From an uncultured Bryobacterales bacterium (GTDB lineage Bacteria > Acidobacteriota > Terriglobia > Bryobacterales > UBA6623): a stretch of DNA of 64,000 bases. Shown piece after piece: positions 46,037 through 55,608 of the stretch. The stretch's first letter is position 1. Every line of letters starts with the position of its first letter. The stretch covers positions 248,001 to 312,000 of the forward strand of contig CATOTH010000004.1 of NCBI GenBank assembly GCA_951813065.1, read 5' to 3'. A model generated the notes under the pieces. It was not told where the DNA came from, searched no databases, and was given only the letters and a program-made list of their open reading frames with translations. A program made the position numbers and the translations under genes.

Positions 46037-46065
46037 GGGTAGAAACAAGGTAGGTTGTTCTACCC
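46037..46065. promoter_or_regulatory. palindromic operator of vapBC
   Basis: A perfect inverted repeat, GGGTAGAA - 13 bases - TTCTACCC, ending 11 bases before the vapB start. The spacer contains a further half-site, GGTAG. The position fits binding by the VapB-VapC complex for autorepression. Confidence 0.65.
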
Positions 46066-46075
46066 AGAGAGTGAT

Positions 46076-46333
46076 GTGAGCCTCAACATCAAGAATGAGG
46101 AGACCTGTTCGCTGGCTCGCGAACTGGCGCAATTGACGGGCGAGACCATGACTGGCGCGATGACCGTTGCGCTACGTGAGCGTTTAGAGCGTGAGAGGCA
46201 CCGACGTGATCCGGACGCCCTGGCCCGCGAGCTTCGCAAGATTGGAGAGCGCTGTGCCAGCCTCCTGGCACCGGGGCCTTCGGCCGTGGAACATGGCGAC
46301 CTTCTCTATGACGAGCGGGGACTTCCCAAGTGA
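46076..46333 (+). CDS. vapB: VapB-type antitoxin (Psk family)
   Basis: 85 residues from the GTG at 46076, matching the conserved opening SLNIKNEETCSLARELAQLT. The rest is TGETMTGAMTVALRERLERE and an Arg/Glu-rich tail ending DLLYDERGLPK, the toxin-binding end. A ribbon-helix-helix-type DNA binder that neutralises the downstream VapC. Its TGA overlaps the GTG start of vapC by four bases. Confidence 0.9.
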   Translation: MSLNIKNEETCSLARELAQLTGETMTGAMTVALRERLERERHRRDPDALARELRKIGERCASLLAPGPSAVEHGDLLYDERGLPK

Positions 46334-46716
46334 TCATCGATACGTCCGCCGTTCTCGCTATCTTGTTTCGCGAGGCGGACGCGAGACGTTACGAAGATGC
46401 CATCGCCAAAGCGTGGCCTCGTCGCATGGCCGTGGTCGCGTTGCTCGAAGCGGCGATGGTTGTCGAGAGCAGAGGTGGATCGGCGGCTGGACACGAGCTT
46501 GATGTACTGCTGGAGAAAGCGCAGGTGGAATTGGTACCCCTCACGCTTGAGCACGCCAACGCCGCGCGTCACGCCTGGCGGCGCTTCGGCAAGGGAAACC
46601 ACCTCGCAGCTCTGAACTTCGGAGACTGTTTCGCATATGCGCTGGCCAAGGCCACTGGCGAGCCGCTGCTGTTCAAGGGAGACGACTTCGCCCGTACCGA
46701 TATTGAGGTGGCATGA
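46330..46716 (+). CDS. vapC: VapC-type PIN-domain toxin
   Basis: 128 residues starting at GTG 46330. The PIN nuclease acidic residues are all visible: Asp in MIIDTSAVLAILF, Glu in VVALLEAAMVVES, Asp in LNFGDCFAYALAKA and the last Asp in LLFKGDDFARTDI. VapC toxins cleave specific RNAs, often tRNAs or rRNA. The pair looks complete and functional. Confidence 0.95.
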   Translation: MIIDTSAVLAILFREADARRYEDAIAKAWPRRMAVVALLEAAMVVESRGGSAAGHELDVLLEKAQVELVPLTLEHANAARHAWRRFGKGNHLAALNFGDCFAYALAKATGEPLLFKGDDFARTDIEVA

Positions 46717-46990
46717 GGCGACCGTCGGACCGTCCGATGGACTAGGACCGCGCTAGGCCGCGGTCAGCCAGGGAGGCCCAGCATGAATCCAGGCTCGCCC
46801 ACAGTACTGCTTGCAGCCATGCTTCGGTGCCGGCAGTCTGATTGCGACCTGTCTCTCTCCGACGCTCTTCCAGGAGAAAAGAGACTGGAGTACTCGGCTT
46901 ACTAGGGCCGGGTACCGCAGCCAAGGGCTGATTCGTCGCTCCTTGCTGGGGCTGGAGCCGCTGCCGGGCTGGCCGGCTTCCAGCTAGGCC

Positions 46991-48859
46991 CTACTTCCGC
47001 ACCAGAACTACCCAGTCTTCCTTGGCGTCAGACGGCGCGTCACCTAAGCTGCGGTTGTCGCCGCCTTCCACGGTGTCGACCGAACCTCTCTGCAAGATTC
47101 CGCCGTTGCGCGGGTCGAACCATTCCACCCCGAGAGTCCCCGAGGCCTCGCTCAGGTCCAAGGTTGCCGCTCCCCCTTCGGGCAGGAACACCACGTAGAC
47201 GTCGTCGGTCTTGGCGAAAGCGTAAAGACTGTTGTCATTGTCGTCGTTCCCGACCAGCGCGTCGGCGTTCTTCATCTCCCAGAACGGAACGTCGTGGTCT
47301 TGGAAGAATGACAGCGCATGGCGGCAGTAGTCCCACGTCAGGTCGCGGCTGCGATAGTCTTCGGCGATCAAGTCGTTCTGTGGCAACTGATATCCGAAGT
47401 AGTACTCCACTCCCGCACCGCCGGCCGTGAGGTTCCCCCACAGCGTGTATTTGCGGACGTCGTGCAGAGTGTGGACCGGATTGCCCTGGTTGTCCTTGCC
47501 GTCGAAGCCTTCATATCCCGGATCGGGGGGAACGCCTTGTGAGGCGGGGTTCTGTTCGTCGTTGGCGACGACCCAGACGTGCCCCGATGCCTCGGACTCG
47601 TTTACCCACTTGAGGGTCCGCTGATGCGCGGTCTCCCAACTGTTCTGCAAGGAGACGCCCGTCAGCTCTTCCGCGCCCAGCAGCGCGGTATAGACATCGT
47701 CCTGGTCCCTCGGGAAGGTGTGGACCACGATCAGGTGATCGTACGGGTCGACGTCGCGGATGAATCCGGCCATTGCCAACTGCTCTTCCTTGGTCTGCGA
47801 GTTCTCTTCGCCGAGGTTCCAATTCAGGGCCAAGGCGTACCCGAACCGCGCGACAAGCTCGCGCAGGTACAGTTTCCGTTCCACGCCCAGCACCCCTCCG
47901 TCCAGAGCGGCCTCGATCTCGACGGGCTCCCGCTGCTGCCCCCTGCGATGGTCGTCGAGTTCGTTCTCCTGAAGCTTGAAATGCAGGTACAAGCCGCGGC
48001 TCTGCGCGTGGTCGAAGACGATCTGCCATTGGTCGAGCTTGGAGACGTCGAAATGCACCTTGTCGAGCCGCGTGGCGTGAGGCCACACGTTGTCGCCGTC
48101 CCCCTGCACGTTGTAAGTGAGGAATGAGAATGCATTCATCTCTTCTTCGGCCAGATAGTTGAGCGCGCCGACGATGCCCTTGCCCTTGCCACCCTGCCAG
48201 GTGGGGTCGCCATCCCGCCAGTCCGCTGCATGCGGCGCCCAACTCTTCAGCTCGGCCTTCCCGGTCGATGTGCCATCAAAATCCTCGTACGCCAAGAACG
48301 TCTCCGGAGCGTCAGGCCCGGCCTTGAGGAAGTACGTGCCGTCGCCGGCGAATCTCAAGTAGCGTTCTCCGACGTACTCCAGCCGCCCGCGTGCACGGAA
48401 GTCAGGCGCAGTCTTGTCGCTCGCGGCCACGGTGAGCTGTCCCTTTGCGCCGTCGAACGGAGAAACTGGATCGCCGCCGCCGTTGACGGCTGCTTCCGGA
48501 CCGTTCAAGAAAGACACTTCGTAGTTCCAGACGCCCGTCTTGTCCGGGGACACATGCGCGCGCCACTTGTTGCCGGCAGTCGCGCTGGTCTCGGCGGCCA
48601 TGCCGTCAGCCGCGAAGTAGCCGGGGACCTCATAGGAAGGAGAACCGGACTCGTGCTCGAAGCGCACAGTCATCGCGTGGTCAGTGAAAGGGTTTACGCC
48701 CTCAGGGGAGTCCGCCTCGGAGGCTTCCGGGCCGTCGATGGTCAGGGTAACCTTGTGCCATTGCTTGAGCTCTCCCGAGATTTCGACCTCGGGCCCCGCA
48801 CAGCCGGCCCACAGCAAGCCGAGGAGCAAGAACAGGGGTATCGGCTTGTAGCACTTCAT
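46991..48859 (-). CDS. DUF5060-type putative glycoside hydrolase, lipoprotein
   Basis: About 622 residues from the ATG at 48859. A lipoprotein signal (IPLFLLLGLLWAGCAGPEVE) has lipobox AGC. The N-terminal beta domain (VEISGELKQWHKVTLTIDGP) is DUF5060-like. A TIM-barrel part follows from about residue 170 (RYLRFAGDGTYFLKAGPDAP), with the probable catalytic acid in ALALNWNLGEENSQTKEEQL. A C-terminal beta domain (DDVYVVFLPEGGAATLDLSE; VEWFDPRNGGILQRG) resembles the putative collagen-binding domain of this group. Probably surface- or periplasm-facing glycan degradation; substrate unknown. Confidence 0.8.
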   Translation of the reverse strand: MKCYKPIPLFLLLGLLWAGCAGPEVEISGELKQWHKVTLTIDGPEASEADSPEGVNPFTDHAMTVRFEHESGSPSYEVPGYFAADGMAAETSATAGNKWRAHVSPDKTGVWNYEVSFLNGPEAAVNGGGDPVSPFDGAKGQLTVAASDKTAPDFRARGRLEYVGERYLRFAGDGTYFLKAGPDAPETFLAYEDFDGTSTGKAELKSWAPHAADWRDGDPTWQGGKGKGIVGALNYLAEEEMNAFSFLTYNVQGDGDNVWPHATRLDKVHFDVSKLDQWQIVFDHAQSRGLYLHFKLQENELDDHRRGQQREPVEIEAALDGGVLGVERKLYLRELVARFGYALALNWNLGEENSQTKEEQLAMAGFIRDVDPYDHLIVVHTFPRDQDDVYTALLGAEELTGVSLQNSWETAHQRTLKWVNESEASGHVWVVANDEQNPASQGVPPDPGYEGFDGKDNQGNPVHTLHDVRKYTLWGNLTAGGAGVEYYFGYQLPQNDLIAEDYRSRDLTWDYCRHALSFFQDHDVPFWEMKNADALVGNDDNDNSLYAFAKTDDVYVVFLPEGGAATLDLSEASGTLGVEWFDPRNGGILQRGSVDTVEGGDNRSLGDAPSDAKEDWVVLVRK

Positions 48860-49147
48860 AGTCGTCTGTGAATTATCGCCTGTCACCCTGATCCATTCAA
48901 GAGATGTCGTGGATCGTCGCCCAGTGTGCACGTGGCTCTCCGGCCAAGCATTCCTGACGCGCGAGGTGTAGGCGAGCACTAACCTCAGTCGCAACGCCCA
49001 CTCTAGGCTCGAGCCACGGTTTGTCTTGGCCGTTCAGAATCACGCACAGCCGCCGGAAGCACGGTAAGGATGGTTGCTCGACGGCTTGATGGCTGTCCTG
49101 CCGGCACGGGCTCTTGGCAGGATCTGCCCCGCCGTCGGCACGAGCGG

Positions 49148-51442
49148 TCAGCCAGATACCCTCAGGACAATCGGAAAGCCCGGGAACTGGTCCTGCGGGC
49201 TGGGCCTGGCCGCGTCGAACGCGTGTCGCCAGATCTCGAACGTTGCCTCCTGCACCTTTCGGTCCAGGATCACTATGCCGTGCCCCGAGCCCTTACGGTG
49301 AGCGACTTCTTCGGCGTTCAGTCCCGCTTGACCCTCCGTAGTGTTGCTATTTCTGTCGGGGTTTGCAGCGCCCAGAACCGTCATCCGGTTGCCGAGCCCG
49401 TCACGATAGCGACCGGTCCAGGCGGGCGCGCCAGGCCGCTCGGGCCACCAAGCGCGCGGGAAGCCGTTCGACGTTCCCGGAACCATGAACGCAATTGGGC
49501 CGTCCTCCCAATCCTCGATTCCGTGACGCACGAGCGAGCCGATGTGCTGGTCGCCGTGCAGCATAATCACACCGCGCACTGGCCGCAAGATGGCTAGCGC
49601 GCGGTTACGAGCTGCCTGAGGCCAGCCCCCGCAATCGAGATCTGCCAGGCGGCGGGCGAGGTTGCCACCGGCGTGCGTAGTAGCCTTGCAGAAGATCGTT
49701 TGCGAGCACACAAGCCGGAAGTCGGCGTCGGCGCTGTCGCGAGCCCACTTGCGCAAGAACGCCTCTTGACGCGGCCCGAGCAACTCCGCGCCTTCGACAT
49801 CAACGAGGGTATGGTCCCTGCGCACCCCGGCCCGTTGCTCGGGGCTCAGGATGTCTGCGGGGCCGGTCTTGAACTTGCGGTCCTCGACGATCGCGAAGCT
49901 CGCACCGCCATAGCGCAACTCCGTGAAATACACCTCGATACCGCTGTCGCAAGGCGCTGGGTCAACCGCGTCCGGCAGATGGCCGGACTGGGTGCGCTGC
50001 ACGGCGTTGACCCAGTCCACCTCCATCAGGAATCCGCCTCCCTCAAATCCCCGGCCGTCCGGTGATCGGGGCAGGGCGCGTCCCGCCTGGCCCCAGATAT
50101 TGCCCTGAAAGACATCGTGATCGTCGGGAACGATGATGCTTGGGCGGTCCTTCAATACCGAGCGCCAAGTCCAACCGAATTGCCAGTACTTGCGCAGGTA
50201 ATCGAGCATGGCTTCCCCGCTCGGCTTCCCCCTGGCAACGCCGAATCCGCCGTAACCTTCATAGATTTGATCGCCGGCGAAGAAGACGATGTCGGGGTCT
50301 TGGTGCGTGATATTCCGCACCATTCGATGCTGGGGGAAAACCTCTCCGTGGTCACAAGAGAAGATCCCTATCCTCAGCCGCTCTTTCTCACGGGGATCCT
50401 TGCGAATCACCCCCTCCCAGTAATCTTCCGTGTCGCCCCAGGAATAGACCACGCGGTAGTTGACATCGAGAGTGTCGTCCCAATTCTCGACGCGAAAGAC
50501 TGCGGTTCGCGATAGCTGTTCGATCCGTGCAGAGGCGATCGTCGTCCAGCTCGTTCCGCGGCGCACCTGAAGCCGCGCGGTCCATTCGTCGTCCTCGCCC
50601 AGGGGCGGGAACAGCGCCGCGAGCTTGAGTGTCCCTCGGCTCAAGGTGTATTGCGTCCAGAGGATCGGACCGAAGGTCTGGTCCGGATGTGCCTCAATCT
50701 GCGGTCCTCCGACCTTCCAATCACGGAATCCCCATTCCACACCGCTGGTCTCCGGGCCGGGCCGGCCGGGCGCTTGAGCAGCCAGCGCTACATTGCCTGG
50801 CAACCGGGCTGGATCAATGGTCTCGATGACCTCCACCGCGGTGCCGCCTGATGCGGGGGTCGCGGAAAGAGTAACTTCGTAGTCCGGGCCCGCCGAGCGT
50901 ACGCTCAACGTCAACCGCACCAGAGTATCCAACGGCACCGACCTGCCAACAGTGTTCCCGCAAAAGACGCGCCCGTCACCACGCAAGCCGGCCGCAATCG
51001 AAGCGGCCGGGTGGACCAGCGCATGTTGATAGCCCGGCAGTCCTCCCCGAATACCGAATGCGAACCCGGCCCAGGTCTTCCTGACCGCCTCCTCGCCAGT
51101 TCCGGACGCGGCCAGCCTGACGCTGGTTTCCATGTGGAATCCGCCGCCGGATGCGGACACTTGGTGGGTGAGCAGGTGCAGGGTCCGGCCTGCCGCAGCC
51201 TGGGAGATGACCTCGCCGTCTTCCACGCGCCAGTCTTGGAGCGGGTTTGCCCAATACTCCTTTCCCACCCAAATCCGGTTTCCGTGCCAGCTTGAGTGAA
51301 AGCTGAAAGTCAGTTCGGTCGCGGCTTGCAATCTTGGCGCGGCACTGATGGTCACCGCTCCCGCTGCTTTCACAAAATCGCGCCGGGCAATGCTGCGGGC
51401 GTCTTTTCGCGGAGTGGGTTTTCTCTTGCTGAACGGCATCAT
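49148..51442 (-). CDS. PhoD-like metallophosphatase, Tat-exported
   Basis: About 764 residues from ATG 51442. A twin-arginine signal (SIARRDFVKAAGAVTISAAP) is followed by roughly 280 residues of beta-rich sequence including a LamG-like part (FSFHSSWHGNRIWVGKEYWA). Then comes the PhoD metallophosphoesterase: GIFSCDHGEVFPQHR, PDIVFFAGDQIYEGYGGFGV, RPSIIVPDDHDVFQGNIWGQ, and a late VRGVIMLHGDQHIGSLVRHG. These carry the Asp, Asn and His metal ligands. PhoD enzymes are calcium/iron phosphodiesterases and phosphatases; the large N-terminal part may bind substrate. Confidence 0.85.
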   Translation of the reverse strand: MMPFSKRKPTPRKDARSIARRDFVKAAGAVTISAAPRLQAATELTFSFHSSWHGNRIWVGKEYWANPLQDWRVEDGEVISQAAAGRTLHLLTHQVSASGGGFHMETSVRLAASGTGEEAVRKTWAGFAFGIRGGLPGYQHALVHPAASIAAGLRGDGRVFCGNTVGRSVPLDTLVRLTLSVRSAGPDYEVTLSATPASGGTAVEVIETIDPARLPGNVALAAQAPGRPGPETSGVEWGFRDWKVGGPQIEAHPDQTFGPILWTQYTLSRGTLKLAALFPPLGEDDEWTARLQVRRGTSWTTIASARIEQLSRTAVFRVENWDDTLDVNYRVVYSWGDTEDYWEGVIRKDPREKERLRIGIFSCDHGEVFPQHRMVRNITHQDPDIVFFAGDQIYEGYGGFGVARGKPSGEAMLDYLRKYWQFGWTWRSVLKDRPSIIVPDDHDVFQGNIWGQAGRALPRSPDGRGFEGGGFLMEVDWVNAVQRTQSGHLPDAVDPAPCDSGIEVYFTELRYGGASFAIVEDRKFKTGPADILSPEQRAGVRRDHTLVDVEGAELLGPRQEAFLRKWARDSADADFRLVCSQTIFCKATTHAGGNLARRLADLDCGGWPQAARNRALAILRPVRGVIMLHGDQHIGSLVRHGIEDWEDGPIAFMVPGTSNGFPRAWWPERPGAPAWTGRYRDGLGNRMTVLGAANPDRNSNTTEGQAGLNAEEVAHRKGSGHGIVILDRKVQEATFEIWRHAFDAARPSPQDQFPGFPIVLRVSG

Positions 51443-51543
51443 CCGATGCGCCAATATACCAAGTCGGCTCGTATAGACGAACCAAGATGTGACTGTGTTC
51501 GTAGACGTTGATTGTTTCCCGTGAGAGTACTTGGGGTGGGGGC

Positions 51544-51913
51544 TCATGAACGTCGTACTTTGACGTAACCCGCTGCCGCGAAGTCGCCATCAAACGTCAG
51601 TACTTCGCTCAGCCGCCGCCGGCGAATGATCTCAAAGTTCACTGCATCGACAAACAAATCCACGCTCTGATCGTGTCGATGCAACCATTGCCGGGCCTCG
51701 TCTCCGACCTCAGGTCCGCATGGATTACAGCGACCCGGGTGATCGGTCCAATACATAGAATAGAGGAAGCTCACGGCTACATCGTGGCTCGCCCGGCGGC
51801 GCAAGAACGTCCAAGTCTTCGTTCCAAATCCTCGTCGCTTCGACGTGGTTGTGGGGAACAAGCAGATCTACCCAGAAGCCAATGTCAACGACTCCTAATT
51901 TCCCGTAGATCAC
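51544..51913 (-). pseudogene. decayed VapC-type PIN toxin
   Basis: The GTG at 51913 overlaps the antitoxin stop and opens with the PIN start VVDIGFWVDLLVPHNH. The remainder of the toxin appears in another frame: TKTWTFLRRRASHDVAVSFL and RQWLHRHDQSVDLFVDAVNF, ending LTFDGDFAAAGYVKVRR with the last acidic site. Roughly 25 expected residues between the two pieces are missing. So a deletion with frameshift inactivated it. Confidence 0.65.
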
Positions 51914-52110
51914 ATCGTTGACGTCTTCAGGATCAATGTCGACTGTGCCATCAAGGCCGCCAGCGGGTCATTCTCGGTTGGCAAATCGCTCCCGTAACGA
52001 GCCAAGACACACTCTCGGATCAGCGAAGCCTTGGCCTGATTGCGCTTTGCCGCTTCGATCTGGAGCACATCGTCCAGATCCTCTTGGATATAGATCTGAA
52101 TGCGCCGCAT
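51910..52110 (-). CDS. ribbon-helix-helix antitoxin next to a dead PIN toxin
   Basis: 66 residues from the ATG at 52110. The pattern RRIQIYIQEDLDDVLQIEAA is a CopG/RHH strand and helix, followed by KRNQAKASLIRECVLARYGS. It overlaps the PIN remnant by four bases (GTGA), the standard antitoxin-toxin arrangement. The antitoxin frame is open although its toxin is broken. Confidence 0.75.
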   Translation of the reverse strand: MRRIQIYIQEDLDDVLQIEAAKRNQAKASLIRECVLARYGSDLPTENDPLAALMAQSTLILKTSTM

Positions 52111-52273
52111 GTATGGAGGATACATCTAGGTCCATGAGCGAGGAGGCCCAGCCCTGTCTGTATGTCTCCGCGAGTGCCGACGTGGTCGTTTGGGTTTGGC
52201 GCGTAGCAGGTTGGAATCACGGTGAGGGCGTAAGGCGATCGAGGGTCATCGTCGGATTCTTCTCGTCTGGTGG

Positions 52274-53011
52274 CTAGCGGCGGCCGAAATCACCCCAGAC
52301 CCCGAGGTGATCCGACAGGCGTGTTCCGCCGGCACACTTTTTGTGCCAGATTTCGAGGCTGTCTTGGACCAGGTCTGGGGTGTGCGCGATGTGATCAATC
52401 AATGTCTGTTCCCCATCCAACTTTCCTGCGGTCGCAAACTCGAAGCCTTCGAACGCTCGCAAGAGCGCATCGTGCACCTTATGCGGCACCCATGTCCGCG
52501 GAATTCTCTGGTTGAAGTCTCCCAGAATGACGGTTCTCGACTTCACGAATTGGCAGCGCAACTTCTCGAATCCCGCCAGCCAGCGTTTGTGGTCTTGCCA
52601 GGGCTTGCGGTCCTTGCTCCCGGTATTGACGTGCGCATGGCTCCAAGGGATGCAGACACCAACGACGGTCAGGCAAGCTCCCGAAGGTGTTTCTGTGACG
52701 CCCGCCACGAACCTGCCCTTCGGAAACTGTTCCGAACCGATGGCATGGGTGTGGGGAGTCCAAGGCAACTTGCTCCACAGCAGCACCTTCCGGCGGCCTT
52801 TGCGGAGGGGGTAGCCCCAATCTGGGCCAGCGTCGATGACATGGCCTTCATCCGGGAGGATCCCCGCGAACCCTTCCGTCACGCACAGGACGTCGTAGTC
52901 GGTAGCGTTGAGTTTGTCGCTGATGATATTGCCACGGGGGCTGCCTGGCTTGGCCCACTCGGTGTTCCAAGTACCGATTCGGATGGTGGGCGGGTCGTTG
53001 CTTTCCTTCAT
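52274..53011 (-). CDS. endonuclease/exonuclease/phosphatase-family protein
   Basis: About 245 residues from ATG 53011. The EEP fold is marked by TIRIGTWNTEWAKPGSPRGN (first Asn/Glu cluster), SRTVILGDFNQRIPRTWVPH (GDFN), TLIDHIAHTPDLV and the C-terminal catalytic SDHLGVWGDF (SDH). The family includes DNases, phosphodiesterases and lipid phosphatases, so the substrate is open. No signal peptide, hence cytoplasmic. It is divergently transcribed from the imuA operon with about 225 bases between starts, so it might share control with the mutagenesis genes. Confidence 0.85.
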   Translation of the reverse strand: MKESNDPPTIRIGTWNTEWAKPGSPRGNIISDKLNATDYDVLCVTEGFAGILPDEGHVIDAGPDWGYPLRKGRRKVLLWSKLPWTPHTHAIGSEQFPKGRFVAGVTETPSGACLTVVGVCIPWSHAHVNTGSKDRKPWQDHKRWLAGFEKLRCQFVKSRTVILGDFNQRIPRTWVPHKVHDALLRAFEGFEFATAGKLDGEQTLIDHIAHTPDLVQDSLEIWHKKCAGGTRLSDHLGVWGDFGRR

Positions 53012-53220
53012 TTGATCGCGGTGGAGTTGGCTCCAGCGGATTGTAACGACCCCTGTCGGGCGGCATTGCAGCGATCCAGCAACGACTTGCCGATTCAGGC
53101 GTTCGTCTGGCGGCCGGGCAATTTCGCTTTTCTTCCGCGTTTGCATCGGCGATGCAGATTTTTGAGGGAGGGGTCCTTGGAACTTGCTTGCGGATACAAG
53201 CTATGGCATCATATGGAGGC

Positions 53221-53235
53221 GAACAAAACACGAAT
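53221..53235 (+). promoter_or_regulatory. possible LexA-type direct repeat upstream of imuA
   Basis: GAAC - 7 bases - GAAT lies immediately upstream of the imuA ATG. It resembles the GAAC-N7-GAAC LexA box known from Alphaproteobacteria. LexA motifs differ between phyla and the second half-site is imperfect, so this is tentative. Confidence 0.25.
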
Positions 53236-53237
53236 AT

Positions 53238-53969
53238 ATGTCTTGCGCCACTGTACCGCCAAAGGATATCCGCGCGCTTGAGGCCTTGGTCCGAGAGCGC
53301 GGATTTGGCTGGACCCTGCCGAAGCAGGGAAAGCTCCGCCGTTCGCCTGTGCCGAGCGGGATCGGGTGGGTGGACTCCCGCCTTGGAGGCGGCCTTCCTC
53401 GCGGCGCGATCAGCGAGGTGACCGGGCCGTGCTCGTCCGGGCGCACGGGCTTGGTGCTGGCCTCGCTCGCTCGGACGACCCAGGCCGGCGGGATTGCGGC
53501 GTACATCGACACGACCGATTGCCTGGATCCTCGCTCGGCCGGGCAGGCCGGAGTGGTTTTGGAGAGGCTGCTGTGGATTCGCTGCGGCGCGGGGGAGAAC
53601 GCCCGTCGCGATCAGGGCAAGCGGAGGCTCTCGCGCATGGACGAAGCATGGCAAACGGCGAACTTGGTCGTCTCGGCAGGAGGTTTCGGTGTAGTCGCGA
53701 TCGACCTCGGAGGGCTCTCGATGCGCCAGCTGGGGGGCTTGCAGGGGCGGACATGGGCGCGGCTCAAGCATGCGGTGGAGGACACGCCCACGGCGTTGAT
53801 CGTGCTGGCCGAGAAGCATGTGGCTGGGAGCGCTGCAGATGTGGTGCTGGAACTGTGCCGAGAGCGAACCGAGTGGCACGGCCTGCTGGGAGGAATCGGT
53901 ATTCGCGTGCAAGTCGTTCGACACAGGGCACGTGGGGCGGACAGCACGGGCTTGGAGAGTGAGGCATGA
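53238..53969 (+). CDS. imuA: ImuA, RecA-like mutagenesis protein
   Basis: About 243 residues from ATG 53238. It has the RecA/SulA-like opening SGIGWVDSRLGGGLPRGAIS, followed by EVTGPCSSGRTGLVLASLAR (degenerate Walker A) and GGFGVVAIDLGGLSMRQLGG. ImuA works with ImuB and DnaE2 in damage-induced translesion synthesis. The ATG of imuB overlaps its TGA (ATGA), so the two are co-translated. A GGAGG lies 18 bases upstream, longer than ideal, so the start could be slightly different. Confidence 0.9.
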   Translation: MSCATVPPKDIRALEALVRERGFGWTLPKQGKLRRSPVPSGIGWVDSRLGGGLPRGAISEVTGPCSSGRTGLVLASLARTTQAGGIAAYIDTTDCLDPRSAGQAGVVLERLLWIRCGAGENARRDQGKRRLSRMDEAWQTANLVVSAGGFGVVAIDLGGLSMRQLGGLQGRTWARLKHAVEDTPTALIVLAEKHVAGSAADVVLELCRERTEWHGLLGGIGIRVQVVRHRARGADSTGLESEA

Positions 53970-55585
53970 CGGCTCGACCTTCCGGCAGGGGGGCACGTGG
54001 CACCTCCCTGTACGCTTCCGTGCACGTTCCGGACTTCCCGGTTGCGGTGCTGCGGGCGGGAGAGAGGTGCTTGCGGCCAACGGTGGTCACTTGCGGCGAG
54101 CCCCCCAACCAGCTTGTCTACGCCGCCGATGCTCCCGCCCGGAAATGCGGCGTGCGCGAGGGAATGGCATTGGCCGCGGCGCAGGCGCGCTACGGCGCTG
54201 TGGGGGCAGGGCAGCCGCTGCAGGTCCTCTGCCGTGACATGGAGGCGGAACGCAGGGCCCAGGTTCGGCTGCTCAAGCTGGCGGAGATGTCGACCCCTGT
54301 CTTCGAGGATGTTGCGCCGGGGCTGCTGTCGCTCGACTTCACAGGCTTGCCGGATCCGTACGCCTCGGCAACGGCACTGGTCTCGGGAGCGGCCCGGCTC
54401 GGCCTGAAAGCCAATGTCGGCGTTGCCCGGAACCATTTTGTCGCCTTGTGCGCGGCGCGCACGCAGCCGGGCGTGACCCATGTGTACCCGGGGCAGGAGG
54501 CTGGCTTCCTGCAGGAGTTGCCCCTCGACACACTGCCGCTGGATGGCAAGGATCTCCAGATCCTTGAGCGCTGGGGTGTGTGCAAGATCGGGGAACTGGC
54601 ACTGCTGCCGAGAGACCAGATGGCCGAGCGTTTCGGGGAGCGCGGAGCCCGCATGGTGCGGCTGGCCCGTGGTGAGGAAGACTCGGTGCTGCGGGTCTGC
54701 CGGCCGGAGCCCCGGTTGGACCTGAGCCGGGATTTCGATTGGGAGATCGGGGAAATCGAACCGCTGGCATTCGCAATGTCCGACATGCTCGAGCGGCTGT
54801 GCTTGCGATTGCAGAGCCTGGACCAGGCGGCAGCCAGCCTGACCACACGCTTGCGGCTCGTCGAGGGCGGGGTGTTCCAGAGAACGATCAATCTGCCCTA
54901 TCCGCTGTGCGATTCGCGCACCCTGCTGACTTTGGTGCGCATCGATTTGACGGCGCACCCTCCGGGAGGCGCGGTCGATGGCGTGCGCGTTTCGGCCGAG
55001 CCCGCCGAGCGCCGTAGGGTGCAGTCGTCCCTGTTCGCGCCGGACTTGCCCGATGCGGAGAATCTGGCGGTGACCTTGGCGCGCCTGGCCTGCTTGGTGG
55101 GGGAGGAGCGGGTTGGCGCCCCGACGGTTCTGGATACTCACCGGCCCGGAGCGGCGGCGCTCGAGACGTTCCGTCCGGCGTCGGAAGGGGGCGTGGCAGG
55201 GCGGAAGACGGTGGCCGAACCGGCCCTCGCAGCTGTTACTGACAGGCCGGCCGTGCCGAGCCCCGCGAAACTTCGGCATCAGCACCGTGAATTCCGTTCT
55301 CCACAGCGCGTCCCCCCATCGAGAAGCTCTTTGGTTTTCCGCTGCTTTCGCCCGTCCCGTCCGGCGGAGGTGGCCTTGCGCAGGGATCGTCCCTCCCGGG
55401 TCGAAGCGTGGGAGGTCCGGGGACTCGTGACAGCGTGCGCCGGGCCCTGGCGTGTCTCGGGCGAATGGTGGACGCCGGACGGCTGGCAGTACCAGGAGTG
55501 GGACGTTGAAGTCGGAGGGCGATTGTACCGGGCCTGTTGCGAGAGAACGACGGGGGAGTGGTTCCTTGCAGGAGAGTACGACTAG
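53966..55585 (+). CDS. imuB: ImuB, inactive Y-family polymerase homologue
   Basis: 539 residues with the Y-family layout: N-terminal palm (SLYASVHVPDFPVAVLRAGE), fingers and palm with LLSLDFTGLPDPYASATALV, thumb (LERWGVCKIGELALLPRDQM), little finger, and a C-terminal region ending YQEWDVEVGGRLYRACCERT. The acidic residues that bind metal in DinB (the D in IDMDxF and DE in SIDE) are replaced, as in other ImuB proteins, so it probably has no polymerase activity and acts as adaptor between the clamp, ImuA and DnaE2. Confidence 0.9.
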   Translation: MTARPSGRGARGTSLYASVHVPDFPVAVLRAGERCLRPTVVTCGEPPNQLVYAADAPARKCGVREGMALAAAQARYGAVGAGQPLQVLCRDMEAERRAQVRLLKLAEMSTPVFEDVAPGLLSLDFTGLPDPYASATALVSGAARLGLKANVGVARNHFVALCAARTQPGVTHVYPGQEAGFLQELPLDTLPLDGKDLQILERWGVCKIGELALLPRDQMAERFGERGARMVRLARGEEDSVLRVCRPEPRLDLSRDFDWEIGEIEPLAFAMSDMLERLCLRLQSLDQAAASLTTRLRLVEGGVFQRTINLPYPLCDSRTLLTLVRIDLTAHPPGGAVDGVRVSAEPAERRRVQSSLFAPDLPDAENLAVTLARLACLVGEERVGAPTVLDTHRPGAAALETFRPASEGGVAGRKTVAEPALAAVTDRPAVPSPAKLRHQHREFRSPQRVPPSRSSLVFRCFRPSRPAEVALRRDRPSRVEAWEVRGLVTACAGPWRVSGEWWTPDGWQYQEWDVEVGGRLYRACCERTTGEWFLAGEYD

Positions 55586-55608
55586 CCGCGAGTGGCTGGG
55601 AAACGCGG

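Noticed and set aside
52307..53281. Rightward frame of 324 codons ahead of imuA
   Set aside because: Antisense to the EEP-family gene, which carries all catalytic motifs on the minus strand.
53612..55285. Leftward frame of 557 codons
   Set aside because: Antisense shadow of imuA and imuB; Arg/Ser/Pro-rich composition typical of GC-rich antisense frames.
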